NCBI RefSeq assembly: GCF_017301735.1
Contig: NZ_CP071090.1
Coordinates: 10,282,001-10,346,000, forward strand
Source of the DNA: Pyxidicoccus parkwaysis
GTDB taxonomy: Bacteria > Myxococcota > Myxococcia > Myxococcales > Myxococcaceae
Direction of reading: 5' to 3'
DNA: 64,000 nucleotides
The position numbers and the translations under genes were made by a program. The notes beneath the pieces are model-generated. The model did no database searches and had not been told where the DNA came from. It saw only the letters and a list, made by a program, of their open reading frames with translations. Of this stretch, positions 1-8,113 are shown in pieces. Every line of letters begins with the position of its first letter. Positions within the stretch are counted from its first letter, which is position 1.

Positions 1-855
1 GCGAACGAAATCCGCCACCGCGCGCAGCTCCGGCGCGACTACGGCGACATCCCCCCCGTCATGGCGAACGAGGGGAAGCTGAGCCAGGTGTTCCTCAACC
101 TCGTCGTCAACGCGGCGCAGGCCATTCCCGAGGGCGCGGCGCACCGGCACGAAATCCGGCTCAGCACGCGGCGTGACGGGATTGGGCGCGTGGTGGTGGA
201 GGTGCAGGACACCGGCGTGGGCATTCCGCGCGAGGTCATCGACCGCATCTTCGACCCGTTCTTCACCACGAAGCCGGTGGGCGTGGGCACGGGGCTGGGA
301 CTGTCCATCTGTCACAGCATCATCAGCGGGCTGGGCGGCGACATCACCGTGGAGAGCGAGCTGGGCAAGGGCACCACCTTCCGCGTCATGCTGCCCACCA
401 CGGAGCCCAAGCCGCGCGTGGTGCCGGTGGTGGCGGAGCCCAAGGCGCCCCGGGGCGCTCCGCGCGGCCGGGTGCTGGTGGTGGACGACGAGCCCGCGGT
501 GGGCCGCGTGCTCCAGCGCATCCTCCGCGAGCACCAGGTGGAGGTGGCCAACAGCGGCCGGCAGGCCCTGGAGTTGCTGGAGCAGGGCCCGGAGCCGGAC
601 GCCGTGCTGTGCGACGTGATGATGCCGGACCTCACCGGCCGCGACGTGTACGAGGCGGTGCGACGCGAGCACGCGGGGCTGGAGTGCCGCTTCATCTTCG
701 TGTCGGGCGGCGCGTTCACCACCGGCGCGCGCGAGTTCCTCGCCAGCATCCCGAACCTGCTGCTGGAGAAGCCCTTCGACGAGGGCCGTGTGCGCAACGT
801 GGTGGAGGAGCTGGTGCGGCAGCGCCAGCCGGCCCTGGTTCCGGGCGAGGCCTGA
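1..855 (+). CDS. Hybrid sensor histidine kinase, C-terminal part (5' end outside window)
   Basis: The frame is open from base 1, so only the last 284 residues are present. They begin inside the kinase ATPase domain: an N box (NLVVNAAQAIPEG), a G1 box (DTGVGIP), an F-type stretch (FDPFFTTKPVG) and a G2 box (GTGLGLSI). A linker then leads to a receiver domain (about residues 155-280) with an acidic pocket (VVDDEP), the phospho-acceptor Asp near residue 205 (CDVMMPD) and a conserved Lys (LEKPFD). This is the order kinase then receiver, as in hybrid kinases that end a phosphorelay. The input domain is outside the window, so the signal is unknown. The next gene lies 121 bp downstream on the same strand. 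Confidence 0.93.
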   Translation, partial: ANEIRHRAQLRRDYGDIPPVMANEGKLSQVFLNLVVNAAQAIPEGAAHRHEIRLSTRRDGIGRVVVEVQDTGVGIPREVIDRIFDPFFTTKPVGVGTGLGLSICHSIISGLGGDITVESELGKGTTFRVMLPTTEPKPRVVPVVAEPKAPRGAPRGRVLVVDDEPAVGRVLQRILREHQVEVANSGRQALELLEQGPEPDAVLCDVMMPDLTGRDVYEAVRREHAGLECRFIFVSGGAFTTGAREFLASIPNLLLEKPFDEGRVRNVVEELVRQRQPALVPGEA

Positions 856-976
856 GCCGGGGCGGCAGGGGGCATCGGTCATCAGGAGGACCCTCCTCCC
901 GCTGACCGATGCGCGGGACGGTGCGGGCGGGCGAACGTGGCCCTGCTCGCCTTCCTCCCCTACCCCGAGGCCCTGA

Positions 977-2392
977 ATGAACCGCACCCTGTTGCTGGTG
1001 TCCTTCGCTGGACTGCTCGCCCTCGGCGCGCTCTACCTGGGCATGCCGCCGCCTCCGCCCGTCACGGACACCAGCCACACCGTGGCGAAGCCGGACGAAC
1101 CCGCGGCCACGGTGACGCTGCCCCTCGTCACCTCCACGCCCACGGACGGCGCGCTCTCCCTCTCCGGCAAGCTGTCCGGCGCGTACGTGCAGGAAGGCAA
1201 CAGCGAGGTCTTCGCCTGGCTGGAGCTGAAGGCCCGCCCGCCCGAGTCCGGCCGCCGCGTCCCCGTCAACCTCGCGCTCGTCATCGACCGCTCCGGCTCC
1301 ATGTCCGGCCAGAAGCTGGCGGACGCGAAGCGCGCCGCGCTGGAGCTGGTCCGCCGCCTCACGCCCGAGGACCGGCTCGCCTTCGTCGACTACGGCACCG
1401 ATGTGCGGGCGCTGCCCAGCCGCCTCGTGACGCCGGAGGTGCAAGAGGAGCTGGTGCGAACCATCAGCGCCCTCCAGGACGACGGCTCCACCAACATGAG
1501 CGGCGGCCTCACCGAGGCGGCCCGCGCCCTGCGCCCCTACCTGAGCCAGTTCCGCGTCAGCCGCGCCATCCTCCTGAGCGACGGCCAGCCCACCACCGGC
1601 ATGGTGCGCCCGGAGGAGCTGTACACGCTGACGCGCTCCCTGCGCGATGAGGGCATCACCGTGAGTGCGCTCGGCGTGGGCGGCGACTTCCACGAGGTGC
1701 TGATGCGCGGCATGGCCGAGCAGGGCGGCGGCTTCTCCGGCTTCATCGACGACTCGGCGAAGCTGGCCGAAGTGTTCTCCCGCGAGCTGGACCAGGCCAC
1801 CAGCACCGTGGCCCGCCGCGTGGAGCTCGAGCTGCGGCTGCCCGCCGGAGTCCAGTCCGTGGAGGTCCTCGGCGTGCCGTCCACCCGGGAGGGACAGGTG
1901 GTGAAGGTGCCGCTGTATGACCTGGCCGGGGACCAGAGCGTGCGCCTGGTGGCGAAGCTGACGCTCACCGCGCCCGCGTCGGGTGTCGTGCAGGTGCTGG
2001 ACGCACGGGTGCACTACGTGGACGTGGCGAAGGATTCAGCGGCCGACACGGGGCTTGCGCTCAGCGCGTCGGCGACGGCGGACGCGGCGGTCGTCCGGGC
2101 GAACCTGGACAAGGACGTGCGCGTCCATGCGACACGTGCGTTGGGCACCCAGCACATGGTCGCCGCGGCGGAGGAGATGAAGCGCGGCAACCGGCAGGCG
2201 GCGCGTGGGCTGCTGGACAACGCCCGGAGGATTTTCGGCACGTCCGCGTCGGCGCTCTCGGGGGAGCTTGCGGAGCTCGACCAGACAGAGGCAGCCTATG
2301 GGAACGCGTCCAATGAAGAGGAGGTCCGCCGTGAGTCGCGGAACCTCTACAAGAAGACGATGAAGAACTTCGGCCAGAGCAACGCGTACTAG
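977..2392 (+). CDS. VWA-domain protein with N-terminal membrane anchor
   Basis: 471 residues. A hydrophobic segment at about residues 4-22 looks like a signal anchor or uncleaved signal peptide, followed by a Pro-rich linker. The von Willebrand factor A domain follows, with a complete MIDAS metal site: DRSGS near residue 104, a Thr in DDGSTNMSGG, and ILLSDGQP. The C-terminal 200 residues resemble the beta and helical tail of VIT/VWA proteins. VWA domains usually bind protein partners through a divalent metal at the cell surface; the partner here is unknown. GAGG lies 8 bases before the ATG. The next gene starts 17 bp after the stop, so the two are probably co-transcribed. Confidence 0.85.
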   Translation: MNRTLLLVSFAGLLALGALYLGMPPPPPVTDTSHTVAKPDEPAATVTLPLVTSTPTDGALSLSGKLSGAYVQEGNSEVFAWLELKARPPESGRRVPVNLALVIDRSGSMSGQKLADAKRAALELVRRLTPEDRLAFVDYGTDVRALPSRLVTPEVQEELVRTISALQDDGSTNMSGGLTEAARALRPYLSQFRVSRAILLSDGQPTTGMVRPEELYTLTRSLRDEGITVSALGVGGDFHEVLMRGMAEQGGGFSGFIDDSAKLAEVFSRELDQATSTVARRVELELRLPAGVQSVEVLGVPSTREGQVVKVPLYDLAGDQSVRLVAKLTLTAPASGVVQVLDARVHYVDVAKDSAADTGLALSASATADAAVVRANLDKDVRVHATRALGTQHMVAAAEEMKRGNRQAARGLLDNARRIFGTSASALSGELAELDQTEAAYGNASNEEEVRRESRNLYKKTMKNFGQSNAY

Positions 2393-2409
2393 CCCAGGAC
2401 GGTGCACCG

Positions 2410-3519
2410 ATGGCCCTCTCCGTGCAGTTCCTTCACCGCGAGGAGTTCGAGTCGCGCACGCTCCGCGCGCTGGGAGGCGCCGCCTGCATGGGCATCCTCG
2501 GGGCCGCCGCCCAGCGGCTGCACTTCCCCATGGACCCGGGCTACTTCGCGGTGGTGGCCGCCGCGCTCGCGGGGGCCAGGGCCCTGCCCCGGCATGCCAT
2601 TGCCCTGCGCATCGGCATCGCGACGCTGCCGGTGCTGCCGTTCCTGCTCGGCCTGGATGATCCACTGCCGCAGAGCCTGGCGGGCGCCGTCGCCGCCGCG
2701 CTGGTGGCGTGGCTGGGCAACGGACGGGGCGAGGCGGGCCGGCCCTTCTCCGTGGCCGCGAGCGCCGCGGCGGCGGGCGTGCTCGTCCCGCTGTCGCTGC
2801 ACGTGAAGGACGTGCTGGAGGCGCGCTTCGTCGGGCACACGGGGCTGTGGCCGGTGCTGGTGGGCTTCCTCACGGTGGCCCTGTTCTGGAGCATCGGCAC
2901 GCTGCCGGCCAACGTGGTGATGGAGCTGGATGCGATTGAAGCGCGGGGCCGGCTGCTGGAGGACACGCTGAAGGGCGAGGCCCGCACCCTGGCGGCGCGC
3001 GCGCTGACGCTCTACCGGCAGTGCAAGGACGTGGTGGGGGGCATGCCGTCCAGCCCCGGCAAGCAGGAGCTGCTGGGCGTGCTGGAGAAGATGGCGTCGG
3101 ACAGCTTCTCGCTCGCGGAGGCTCACGCGGGGCTGGAGGCGCAGCTCGGCTCGGTGGTGGCCAACGACGTGGACGCGCAGGTGAAGGAGCTGCGCAACCG
3201 CGCCGCCACCACGCAGGACGCGGTGGCCCGGCGCCAGCTGGAGCTGGCCGCATCGTCACTGGGCGAGGAGCTCAACCACCTGGACGCGCTGGCGCGCCGC
3301 CGCGAGAGGCTGCTGGCGCAGCTCCATGCGCAGGTGGCGCTGCTGGAGCGCGCCCGCGTGTCCTTCGTCGGCGTGCAGGGCAGCGAGATGGGCGAGAAGG
3401 GCGCGCAGGCGGCGCAGCTCGCGCGCAGGCTGAAGAGTCTGGGTGAGGACTCCGCCGCGCCTCCGTCCGAGGACACGACGCCGGTGACCGCGCCGCAGGG
3501 CACGCGCGTCGCGCCCTGA
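2410..3519 (+). CDS. Polytopic membrane protein with C-terminal coiled coil
   Basis: 369 residues, not matched to a named family. The first 170 residues hold about six hydrophobic segments, for example around 20-35, 44-60, 63-80, 87-103, 112-130 and 145-169. The layout resembles the membrane half of FUSC-type proteins, but that is only a resemblance. From about residue 180 to 345 the chain is rich in Ala, Leu, Glu, Arg and Gln with heptad-like spacing, so a long cytoplasmic coiled coil is likely. The tail is Pro/Thr rich and disordered. It sits 17 bp behind the VWA gene, so a shared envelope role is an inference from position only. Confidence 0.72.
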   Translation: MALSVQFLHREEFESRTLRALGGAACMGILGAAAQRLHFPMDPGYFAVVAAALAGARALPRHAIALRIGIATLPVLPFLLGLDDPLPQSLAGAVAAALVAWLGNGRGEAGRPFSVAASAAAAGVLVPLSLHVKDVLEARFVGHTGLWPVLVGFLTVALFWSIGTLPANVVMELDAIEARGRLLEDTLKGEARTLAARALTLYRQCKDVVGGMPSSPGKQELLGVLEKMASDSFSLAEAHAGLEAQLGSVVANDVDAQVKELRNRAATTQDAVARRQLELAASSLGEELNHLDALARRRERLLAQLHAQVALLERARVSFVGVQGSEMGEKGAQAAQLARRLKSLGEDSAAPPSEDTTPVTAPQGTRVAP

Positions 3520-3648
3520 GCGAAGCCGCTGCTTCGTGAATGCCGCGCCTGGGTCCTCCCGGGGTACGCGGCGCGCGCTACCTCGCGGGTTGCTTCGAGG
3601 GCACGCCCCATGGGGCACGTGCGCGTCGTGCCCCGAGGGCGTCGTGAC

Positions 3649-3978
3649 TCAGTGCTTCCTCGCGGCGCGGCTCCGGCCCGTCGCGCGCTTGCGCGTGGCG
3701 CGGGCCTTGTGGGTGACGCGCGGCGCATGGAGCTGGTCGGCGATGCGCTGCTCGATTTCCTCGCGCGTGCTGCGCGCCACCGCGAGCGCCGCCTCGATTT
3801 CCTCGCGCACCCGTGAGGCCTGCTCCTCGGCGGCGGCGCGGTACTCCGACGTCGTCCTGCGCAGGGCGATGCTGCCCCGGTCCGCCGCGGTGTCCGTCGC
3901 GGCCCGGCCCACCCGAGGCGCGGTGCGCCGTGCGCGAGTCTTGCTGCCCCTGTCCCCCTGTTGCGTCTTATCCGCCAT
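3649..3978 (-). CDS. Small basic, H1-like tailed protein
   Basis: 109 residues from the ATG at 3978, chosen because AGGGGG lies 8 bases upstream; the open frame itself runs further 5'. The N-terminus is Lys/Arg/Gln rich. The centre (about residues 45-80) is a predicted amphipathic helix rich in Glu, Ala and Arg. The C-terminus is a strongly basic tail (KARATRKRATGRSRAARKH) like those of histone H1-like or nucleoid-associated proteins. DNA binding is inferred from charge alone. It is convergent with the membrane protein gene to its left and divergent from the hydroxylase-type gene to its right. Confidence 0.55.
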   Translation of the reverse strand: MADKTQQGDRGSKTRARRTAPRVGRAATDTAADRGSIALRRTTSEYRAAAEEQASRVREEIEAALAVARSTREEIEQRIADQLHAPRVTHKARATRKRATGRSRAARKH

Positions 3979-4122
3979 CGGGCGTCCCCCTGGAAGGTCG
4001 TTTCGCTTCCCGGAAGGTGGGGCGCGGTCGGGCACCAGGGAAGCCCGTCCCCGGGTCGCAAGCCGGGCAGGCGGAGAGACAATCGCCCCTCCTCCAAGCA
4101 GCGGCTCTTCTCACCACCCTAC

Positions 4123-4162
4123 GAAAAGCGTTATAGGGCCCGGTGCCGTAACGGAGCTTTTC
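4123..4162. promoter_or_regulatory. Imperfect inverted repeat in the 3979-4282 divergent region
   Basis: The roughly 300-bp region between the basic protein gene and the hydroxylase-type gene has no gene. It holds an inverted repeat made of GAAAAGC plus GTTA (4123-4133) and TAAC plus GCTTTTC (4149-4162, with a GGA bulge). It may be an operator or an RNA hairpin for either neighbour. No clear promoter boxes were recognised. Confidence 0.3.
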
Positions 4163-4282
4163 CAGGAGCCCCTGCTAGTGACAGTGGCGCCGTTCACCCC
4201 CAGGCCGGCGGGGTACGGCGCGGGCTTCTGCCCCGCTCCATCTGCCCCAGCCCAAGGGCAGCGGCCACCTGCGAGGGATACC

Positions 4283-5107
4283 GTGTCAGTCAGCGCACCC
4301 TTCTCTTTTCTGAAGAACCGCAAGCACAACCTGGACCGGATGACGCTGAGGGACCTGGTCTACTCGTTCTTCACGTACTACGCCGTCATCGCCTACATCG
4401 CGGTGGGCATCACCAGCCTCGTCTTCGCCGTGAAGTGGTTCGAGCACCCGCTGCGCATGCTGCTGGCCATGCTGGCCGCGAGCGTGGTGTTCCCGCTCGG
4501 ATGGTACCTCGTGCACAAGAACATCCTGCACAGCCGCTTCCTCTACAAGTCGCCCCTCACCGCGGCGACGTGGAAGCGCATCCACTTCGACCACCACCAG
4601 GACCCCAATGACTTGCGCGTGCTCTTCGGCGCGCTGGCCAACGTGCTGCCCACCGTGGGTGGCGTGATGGTGCCCGTGGGCTACTTCATCGGCGGCAAGG
4701 CCGGTATGGCGGCGGCGCTCGGCTGGGGCATGGTGATTACGTGCTTCTACGAGTTCTGCCACTGCATCCAGCACCTGAACTACACGCCCAAGCTCGGCTT
4801 CCTGAAGGAAATCAAGCGGCTGCACCTGTCGCACCACTACCACAACGAGCAGGGCAACTACGGCATCACCAACTACTTCTGGGACCGCCTCTTCGGCACC
4901 TACTACTCGAAGGCCGGTGACAGGCCCAAGAGCGCCACCGTCTTCAACCTCGGCTACACCGCCGAGGAGGCGCAGAAGTACCCCTGGGTGGACAAGCTCT
5001 CCGGCGGCACCCGCGGCGACGGCCACCCCAAGCGCTTCTGGGAGGGGAAGAATCCCGACTCCGTCCAGACGACGGTGGCGGAGGCGCCCGCCCGCACCGA
5101 GGGCTGA
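4283..5107 (+). CDS. Fatty acid hydroxylase / sterol desaturase superfamily membrane protein
   Basis: 274 residues from the GTG at 4283, chosen because GAGG lies about 9 bases upstream; an in-frame ATG is 19 codons later. Four or so hydrophobic segments and the His clusters of the di-iron membrane hydroxylases are present: HKNILH, HFDHH, HCIQH and HLSHHYH. These clusters bind the two irons that activate oxygen for hydroxylation or desaturation of a lipid. The family is clear, but the substrate cannot be told from the sequence. The gene stands alone and ends in a good intrinsic terminator. Confidence 0.85.
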   Translation: MSVSAPFSFLKNRKHNLDRMTLRDLVYSFFTYYAVIAYIAVGITSLVFAVKWFEHPLRMLLAMLAASVVFPLGWYLVHKNILHSRFLYKSPLTAATWKRIHFDHHQDPNDLRVLFGALANVLPTVGGVMVPVGYFIGGKAGMAAALGWGMVITCFYEFCHCIQHLNYTPKLGFLKEIKRLHLSHHYHNEQGNYGITNYFWDRLFGTYYSKAGDRPKSATVFNLGYTAEEAQKYPWVDKLSGGTRGDGHPKRFWEGKNPDSVQTTVAEAPARTEG

Positions 5108-5147
5108 CAGCAGCCCACACGAGCCCACGCCCGCCGTGCGGCACGCC

Positions 5148-5186
5148 AAGCCCCCTCCTCCCTACCGGGACAGGGGGCTTTCTTCT
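5148..5186 (+). terminator. Intrinsic terminator after the hydroxylase-type gene
   Basis: A 9-bp perfect stem (AAGCCCCCT at 5148-5156 with AGGGGGCTT at 5172-5180), a 15-base loop and a pyrimidine tract TCTTCT follow the stop codon by 40 bases. It separates this gene from the BlaI promoter just downstream. Confidence 0.75.
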
Positions 5187-5196
5187 GCCCCGTTCT

Positions 5197-5237
5197 ACGA
5201 AGACCTTCGTTGACATCTACGAACGCGTTCGTAATAT
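5197..5237 (+). promoter_or_regulatory. Sigma-70 promoter with two BlaI-type operators
   Basis: A near-consensus housekeeping promoter is visible: TTGACA at 5210-5215, a 16-base spacer and TAATAT at 5232-5237. This is striking in such GC-rich DNA. A perfect 16-bp palindrome, TACGAACGCGTTCGTA (5218-5233), fills the spacer. A related palindrome, ACGAAG-AC-CTTCGT (5197-5210), overlaps the upstream side of the -35 box. The dyad centres are 22 bp apart, about two helix turns, which suits two dimers on one DNA face. BlaI family repressors bind such dyads, so autorepression of the blaI-M56 operon is the natural reading. Confidence 0.82.
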
Positions 5238-5259
5238 AGGCGTGTCGAGAGGGAGCGAG

Positions 5260-5655
5260 ATGAGCGAGACGAAGCTGCCGCGTCCGACGGATGGGGAGCT
5301 GGCCATCCTCCGGGTGCTGTGGGAGCGCGGAGACAGCACGGTGCGCGAGGTGCACGAGGCGCTCACCCGGCACGAGCCGGAGGGCACCGGGTACACCACG
5401 GTGCTGAAGCTGATGCAGATCATGACGGAGAAGGGGCTCGTGGAGCGCGACGAGTCCCAGCGGGCCCACGTTTACCGGGCGAGGGCCACGGAGCAGCGGA
5501 CGCAGCGGCAGCTGGTGACGGATTTGGTGGACCGCGCTTTCGGCGGTTCTCCGGCCCGGCTGGCGATGCAGGCGCTGTCCTCGAAGAAGACGAGCCCCGA
5601 GGAGCTGGCGGAGCTGCGCCGGCTGCTCGACACGCTGGAAGGAGCCGAAGAATGA
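5260..5655 (+). CDS. blaI: BlaI/MecI family transcriptional repressor
   Basis: 131 residues. A winged-helix DNA-binding domain occupies about residues 5-85 (TDGELAILRVLWERG, then GYTTVLKLMQIMTEKGLV), and the C-terminal helical region dimerises in this family. The repressor is normally inactivated by proteolysis when the partner membrane protease senses a signal. The ATG at 5260 was chosen because GAGGGAG precedes it; a GTG six codons upstream is possible. The stop overlaps the start of the M56 protease (ATGA), so the two are translationally coupled. The target genes beyond its own promoter are unknown, and there is no beta-lactamase in the window. Confidence 0.92.
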   Translation: MSETKLPRPTDGELAILRVLWERGDSTVREVHEALTRHEPEGTGYTTVLKLMQIMTEKGLVERDESQRAHVYRARATEQRTQRQLVTDLVDRAFGGSPARLAMQALSSKKTSPEELAELRRLLDTLEGAEE

Positions 5656-7991
5656 GCAGCCTCCTGTTGGAGTCCGTGGGTTGGGCCCTGCTGCACTCAC
5701 TCTGGCAGGGGGCGCTGGTGGCGCTGCTGCTCGCGGTGGCGCTGGCCACGGTGGGCCGGCGGGCCGCGAATGCGCGCTATGCGCTGGCGTGTGGCGCGCT
5801 GGTGCTGTCGCTGGCGCTGCCGGCGGTGGCGGGGTGGCGGCACTACTCGGAGGGACGGGGCTCGGAGGTCTCGGCGCGGAAGTCCGAGGCGCGCGGGACG
5901 TCGAGGGAGCGGATGCGCGCGGAGAAGGAGGGAGCTTCTGCCGGGCGAGTGTCCTCACTGGAGCGGGTGCGCGCGGCGGAGGACTCGCGTTCCTACGTGA
6001 GTGCGCCCACGAGCGCTTCCGCTCTGGAGCGGACGGGCCCTCGCGTGGAGTCGCCGGAGCGCATGTCTCCGCTGGCGTGGCTGCAGTCGCTGGTGGCGAA
6101 GCACCTGCGGTGGCTGGTGCTCGCGTGGGTGGCGGGCGTGGGGCTGTGCTCGGGCCGGATGACGGCGGAGTGGGTGAAGCTGCGCCGGCTCGCGGCCGAG
6201 GCGAGGCCCGCGCCCTCCGAGTGGCAGGAGCGGCTGGACGCGCTGGCGGCGCGACTGGGGCTGGGGCGCGCGGTGCGGCTGCTCGAGTCGGCGTCCGTGG
6301 ACGTGCCGGCGGCGGTGGGCTGGCTGTCCCCGGTGGTGCTGCTGCCGGTGTCCACGCTGTCCGGGCTGTCGACGCGGCAGCTGGAGATGGTGCTCGCGCA
6401 CGAGCTGGCCCATATCCGTCGCCATGACTTCGCGGTGAACCTGGCGCAGGTGCTGGTGGAGACGCTGCTCTTCTACCACCCCGCCGTGCGCTGGGTGTCC
6501 CACGTCATCCGCGTGGAACGTGAGCATTGCTGCGACGACGTTGCCGTGTCCGCGAGCGGCGGTGCCCTCTCCTACGCCCGCGCGCTGACGGCGCTGGAGG
6601 AGCTGCGCGTGCTGCCCACCGTGCATGGCCCGGCGATGTCCGCGCTCGGTGGTTCGCTGCCGGAGCGCGTGCGCCGGCTCATCACCGCGCCTGCGGCCCG
6701 TTGCTCCTCGCGCTGGGTGGCTGGAGCGTCGGTGCTCACCCTGGCCAGCAGCCTCGCGGTGGCCGCGCCCCTGACGTCGCTGGTGCTGGGCAGCGTGGAG
6801 AAGGAGCCCGCATCGAAGGCCGCTGCTCCCGTGGAGAGCACTGAAGCCTCGGGTGATGGCGGCAGCTCGCGCATGGGCGCCACCTCGTTCGATGCAGCAC
6901 GCTCGCGCGACGGCGCCACCTCGTTCGATGCAGCACGCTCGCGCAACGGCACTACGTCCTTCGAAGACACCCGCTCGCGCAAGGGCGCCACGTCCTTCGA
7001 AGACGCACGCCCGCGCAACGGCGCCACGACCTCCGAGGCCGTACGCCCTCGCCTGTCGGCCGCGCCGCTCAGCGGTCCCCCTGCCCCTCCTGTCGCGCGG
7101 GGTGCGCCGCCCGCGCCGCCCGCCGGCATCGCGCCCCTGGCCGCGAAGGACGTCCTGCTCGCCCCGTCGGTCATCGCACCAGTGCCCGGAGTCGTCGCCG
7201 CGGCTCCGGCCCCGGCCCCCGCGCCCGCACCGAAGCCGGGCCGCCATGACGATGACGACGACCTCGACGAGCGCACGCGGGTGGGCGCGGGCCAGCAGCT
7301 CACCGTGGACCAGCTCGTCGAGCTGAAGGTGGCGGGCGTCACGCCGGCCCGCGTGCAGGAGCTGCAGTCCATGGGCTACGAGCCCACCGTGGCCAACCTC
7401 GTCGCCATGGGCCACGCGGGCATCACCCCCGAGTACGCGAAGGACATGAGCGCGCGCTTCGGCCGCAAGCTGGACGCGGATGACCTGGTGCAGATGAAGC
7501 ACCTGGGCGTCACCCCCGAGTACATCGAGGCGCTCAAGGCCACGGGCTTCACCACCAACGACCCGGACGACCTCGTGCAGGCCCGCGCGGTGGGCGTCAA
7601 CGAGGCCTACGTCCGCGAGCTGAAGAACGCCGGCTACACCGGCATGTCGCTGGAGGACGTCTCCCAGCTGCGCGCCGTCGGAGTGGACGCCGGCTACATC
7701 CAGGCCCTGAGCCAGCGCGGCCTGCCGAAGATGGCCGCCGATGACCTGATGCAGCTGCGCGCCGTGGGCGTCACGCCCGAGTGGCTGGACCGCATCCGCG
7801 AGGCCGGCGTGCAGACGAAGGACGCGGAGGAGCTCACCCAGCTCCGAGCCGTCGGCGTGGACCCGGACTTCCTCCGCGAGCTGCGCGACGCCGGCATGAA
7901 GGACCTCTCCACCGACGAGCTCATCCGCCTGCGCACCGGCGGCGTGGACGCCGACTTCATCCGGAAGATGCGCGGCTCGAAGTCGAAGTAA
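5652..7991 (+). CDS. M56 (BlaR1-like) membrane metallopeptidase with C-terminal 28-residue repeats
   Basis: 779 residues. Hydrophobic segments lie near residues 8-33, 40-60, 150-167 and 355-380. The zinc site HELAH is at residues 250-254, with the REHCCDD signature about 35 residues later. In BlaR1 this protease domain faces the cytoplasm and cleaves BlaI, while the part after the last membrane segment faces outward. Here that outer part is not a penicillin-binding domain. It is a low-complexity linker (about 406-466) with five 12-residue repeats (GATSFDAARSR type), a Pro/Ala stretch, and about eight repeats of 28 residues (about 550-779) of the form LRAVGV...YI..L...GY..L..DDL. The trigger is unknown; beta-lactam sensing is not supported. 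Confidence 0.9.
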   Translation: MSSLLLESVGWALLHSLWQGALVALLLAVALATVGRRAANARYALACGALVLSLALPAVAGWRHYSEGRGSEVSARKSEARGTSRERMRAEKEGASAGRVSSLERVRAAEDSRSYVSAPTSASALERTGPRVESPERMSPLAWLQSLVAKHLRWLVLAWVAGVGLCSGRMTAEWVKLRRLAAEARPAPSEWQERLDALAARLGLGRAVRLLESASVDVPAAVGWLSPVVLLPVSTLSGLSTRQLEMVLAHELAHIRRHDFAVNLAQVLVETLLFYHPAVRWVSHVIRVEREHCCDDVAVSASGGALSYARALTALEELRVLPTVHGPAMSALGGSLPERVRRLITAPAARCSSRWVAGASVLTLASSLAVAAPLTSLVLGSVEKEPASKAAAPVESTEASGDGGSSRMGATSFDAARSRDGATSFDAARSRNGTTSFEDTRSRKGATSFEDARPRNGATTSEAVRPRLSAAPLSGPPAPPVARGAPPAPPAGIAPLAAKDVLLAPSVIAPVPGVVAAAPAPAPAPAPKPGRHDDDDDLDERTRVGAGQQLTVDQLVELKVAGVTPARVQELQSMGYEPTVANLVAMGHAGITPEYAKDMSARFGRKLDADDLVQMKHLGVTPEYIEALKATGFTTNDPDDLVQARAVGVNEAYVRELKNAGYTGMSLEDVSQLRAVGVDAGYIQALSQRGLPKMAADDLMQLRAVGVTPEWLDRIREAGVQTKDAEELTQLRAVGVDPDFLRELRDAGMKDLSTDELIRLRTGGVDADFIRKMRGSKSK

Positions 7992-8027
7992 CCCCCACTC
8001 ACCCACCCTCTACACCGCCCTCACGGA

Positions 8028-8050
8028 CGCGTCCCATCCCCTGGGACGCG
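8028..8050 (+). other. Hairpin between the M56 gene and the repeat-protein gene
   Basis: A 9-bp perfect stem (CGCGTCCCA with TGGGACGCG) closes a 5-base loop in the 122-bp gap. It has no following T tract, so it could attenuate transcription, stabilise the upstream mRNA, or be an operator. Nothing decides between these. Confidence 0.4.
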
Positions 8051-8113
8051 CGCCGGACGGGCGGAGCCTGCCCGAAGACCGAAGACAGAATCCGAAGCTG
8101 AAGGAGCCCCAAC

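Noticed and set aside
6868..7050. CRISPR-like array in the M56 gene
   Set aside because: The 36-bp repeats are contiguous and in frame, coding a 12-residue protein repeat; there are no spacers.
5652..7991. Beta-lactam sensing role for the M56 protein
   Set aside because: No penicillin-binding sensor domain (SxxK or KTG) follows the last membrane segment, and no beta-lactamase gene is present.
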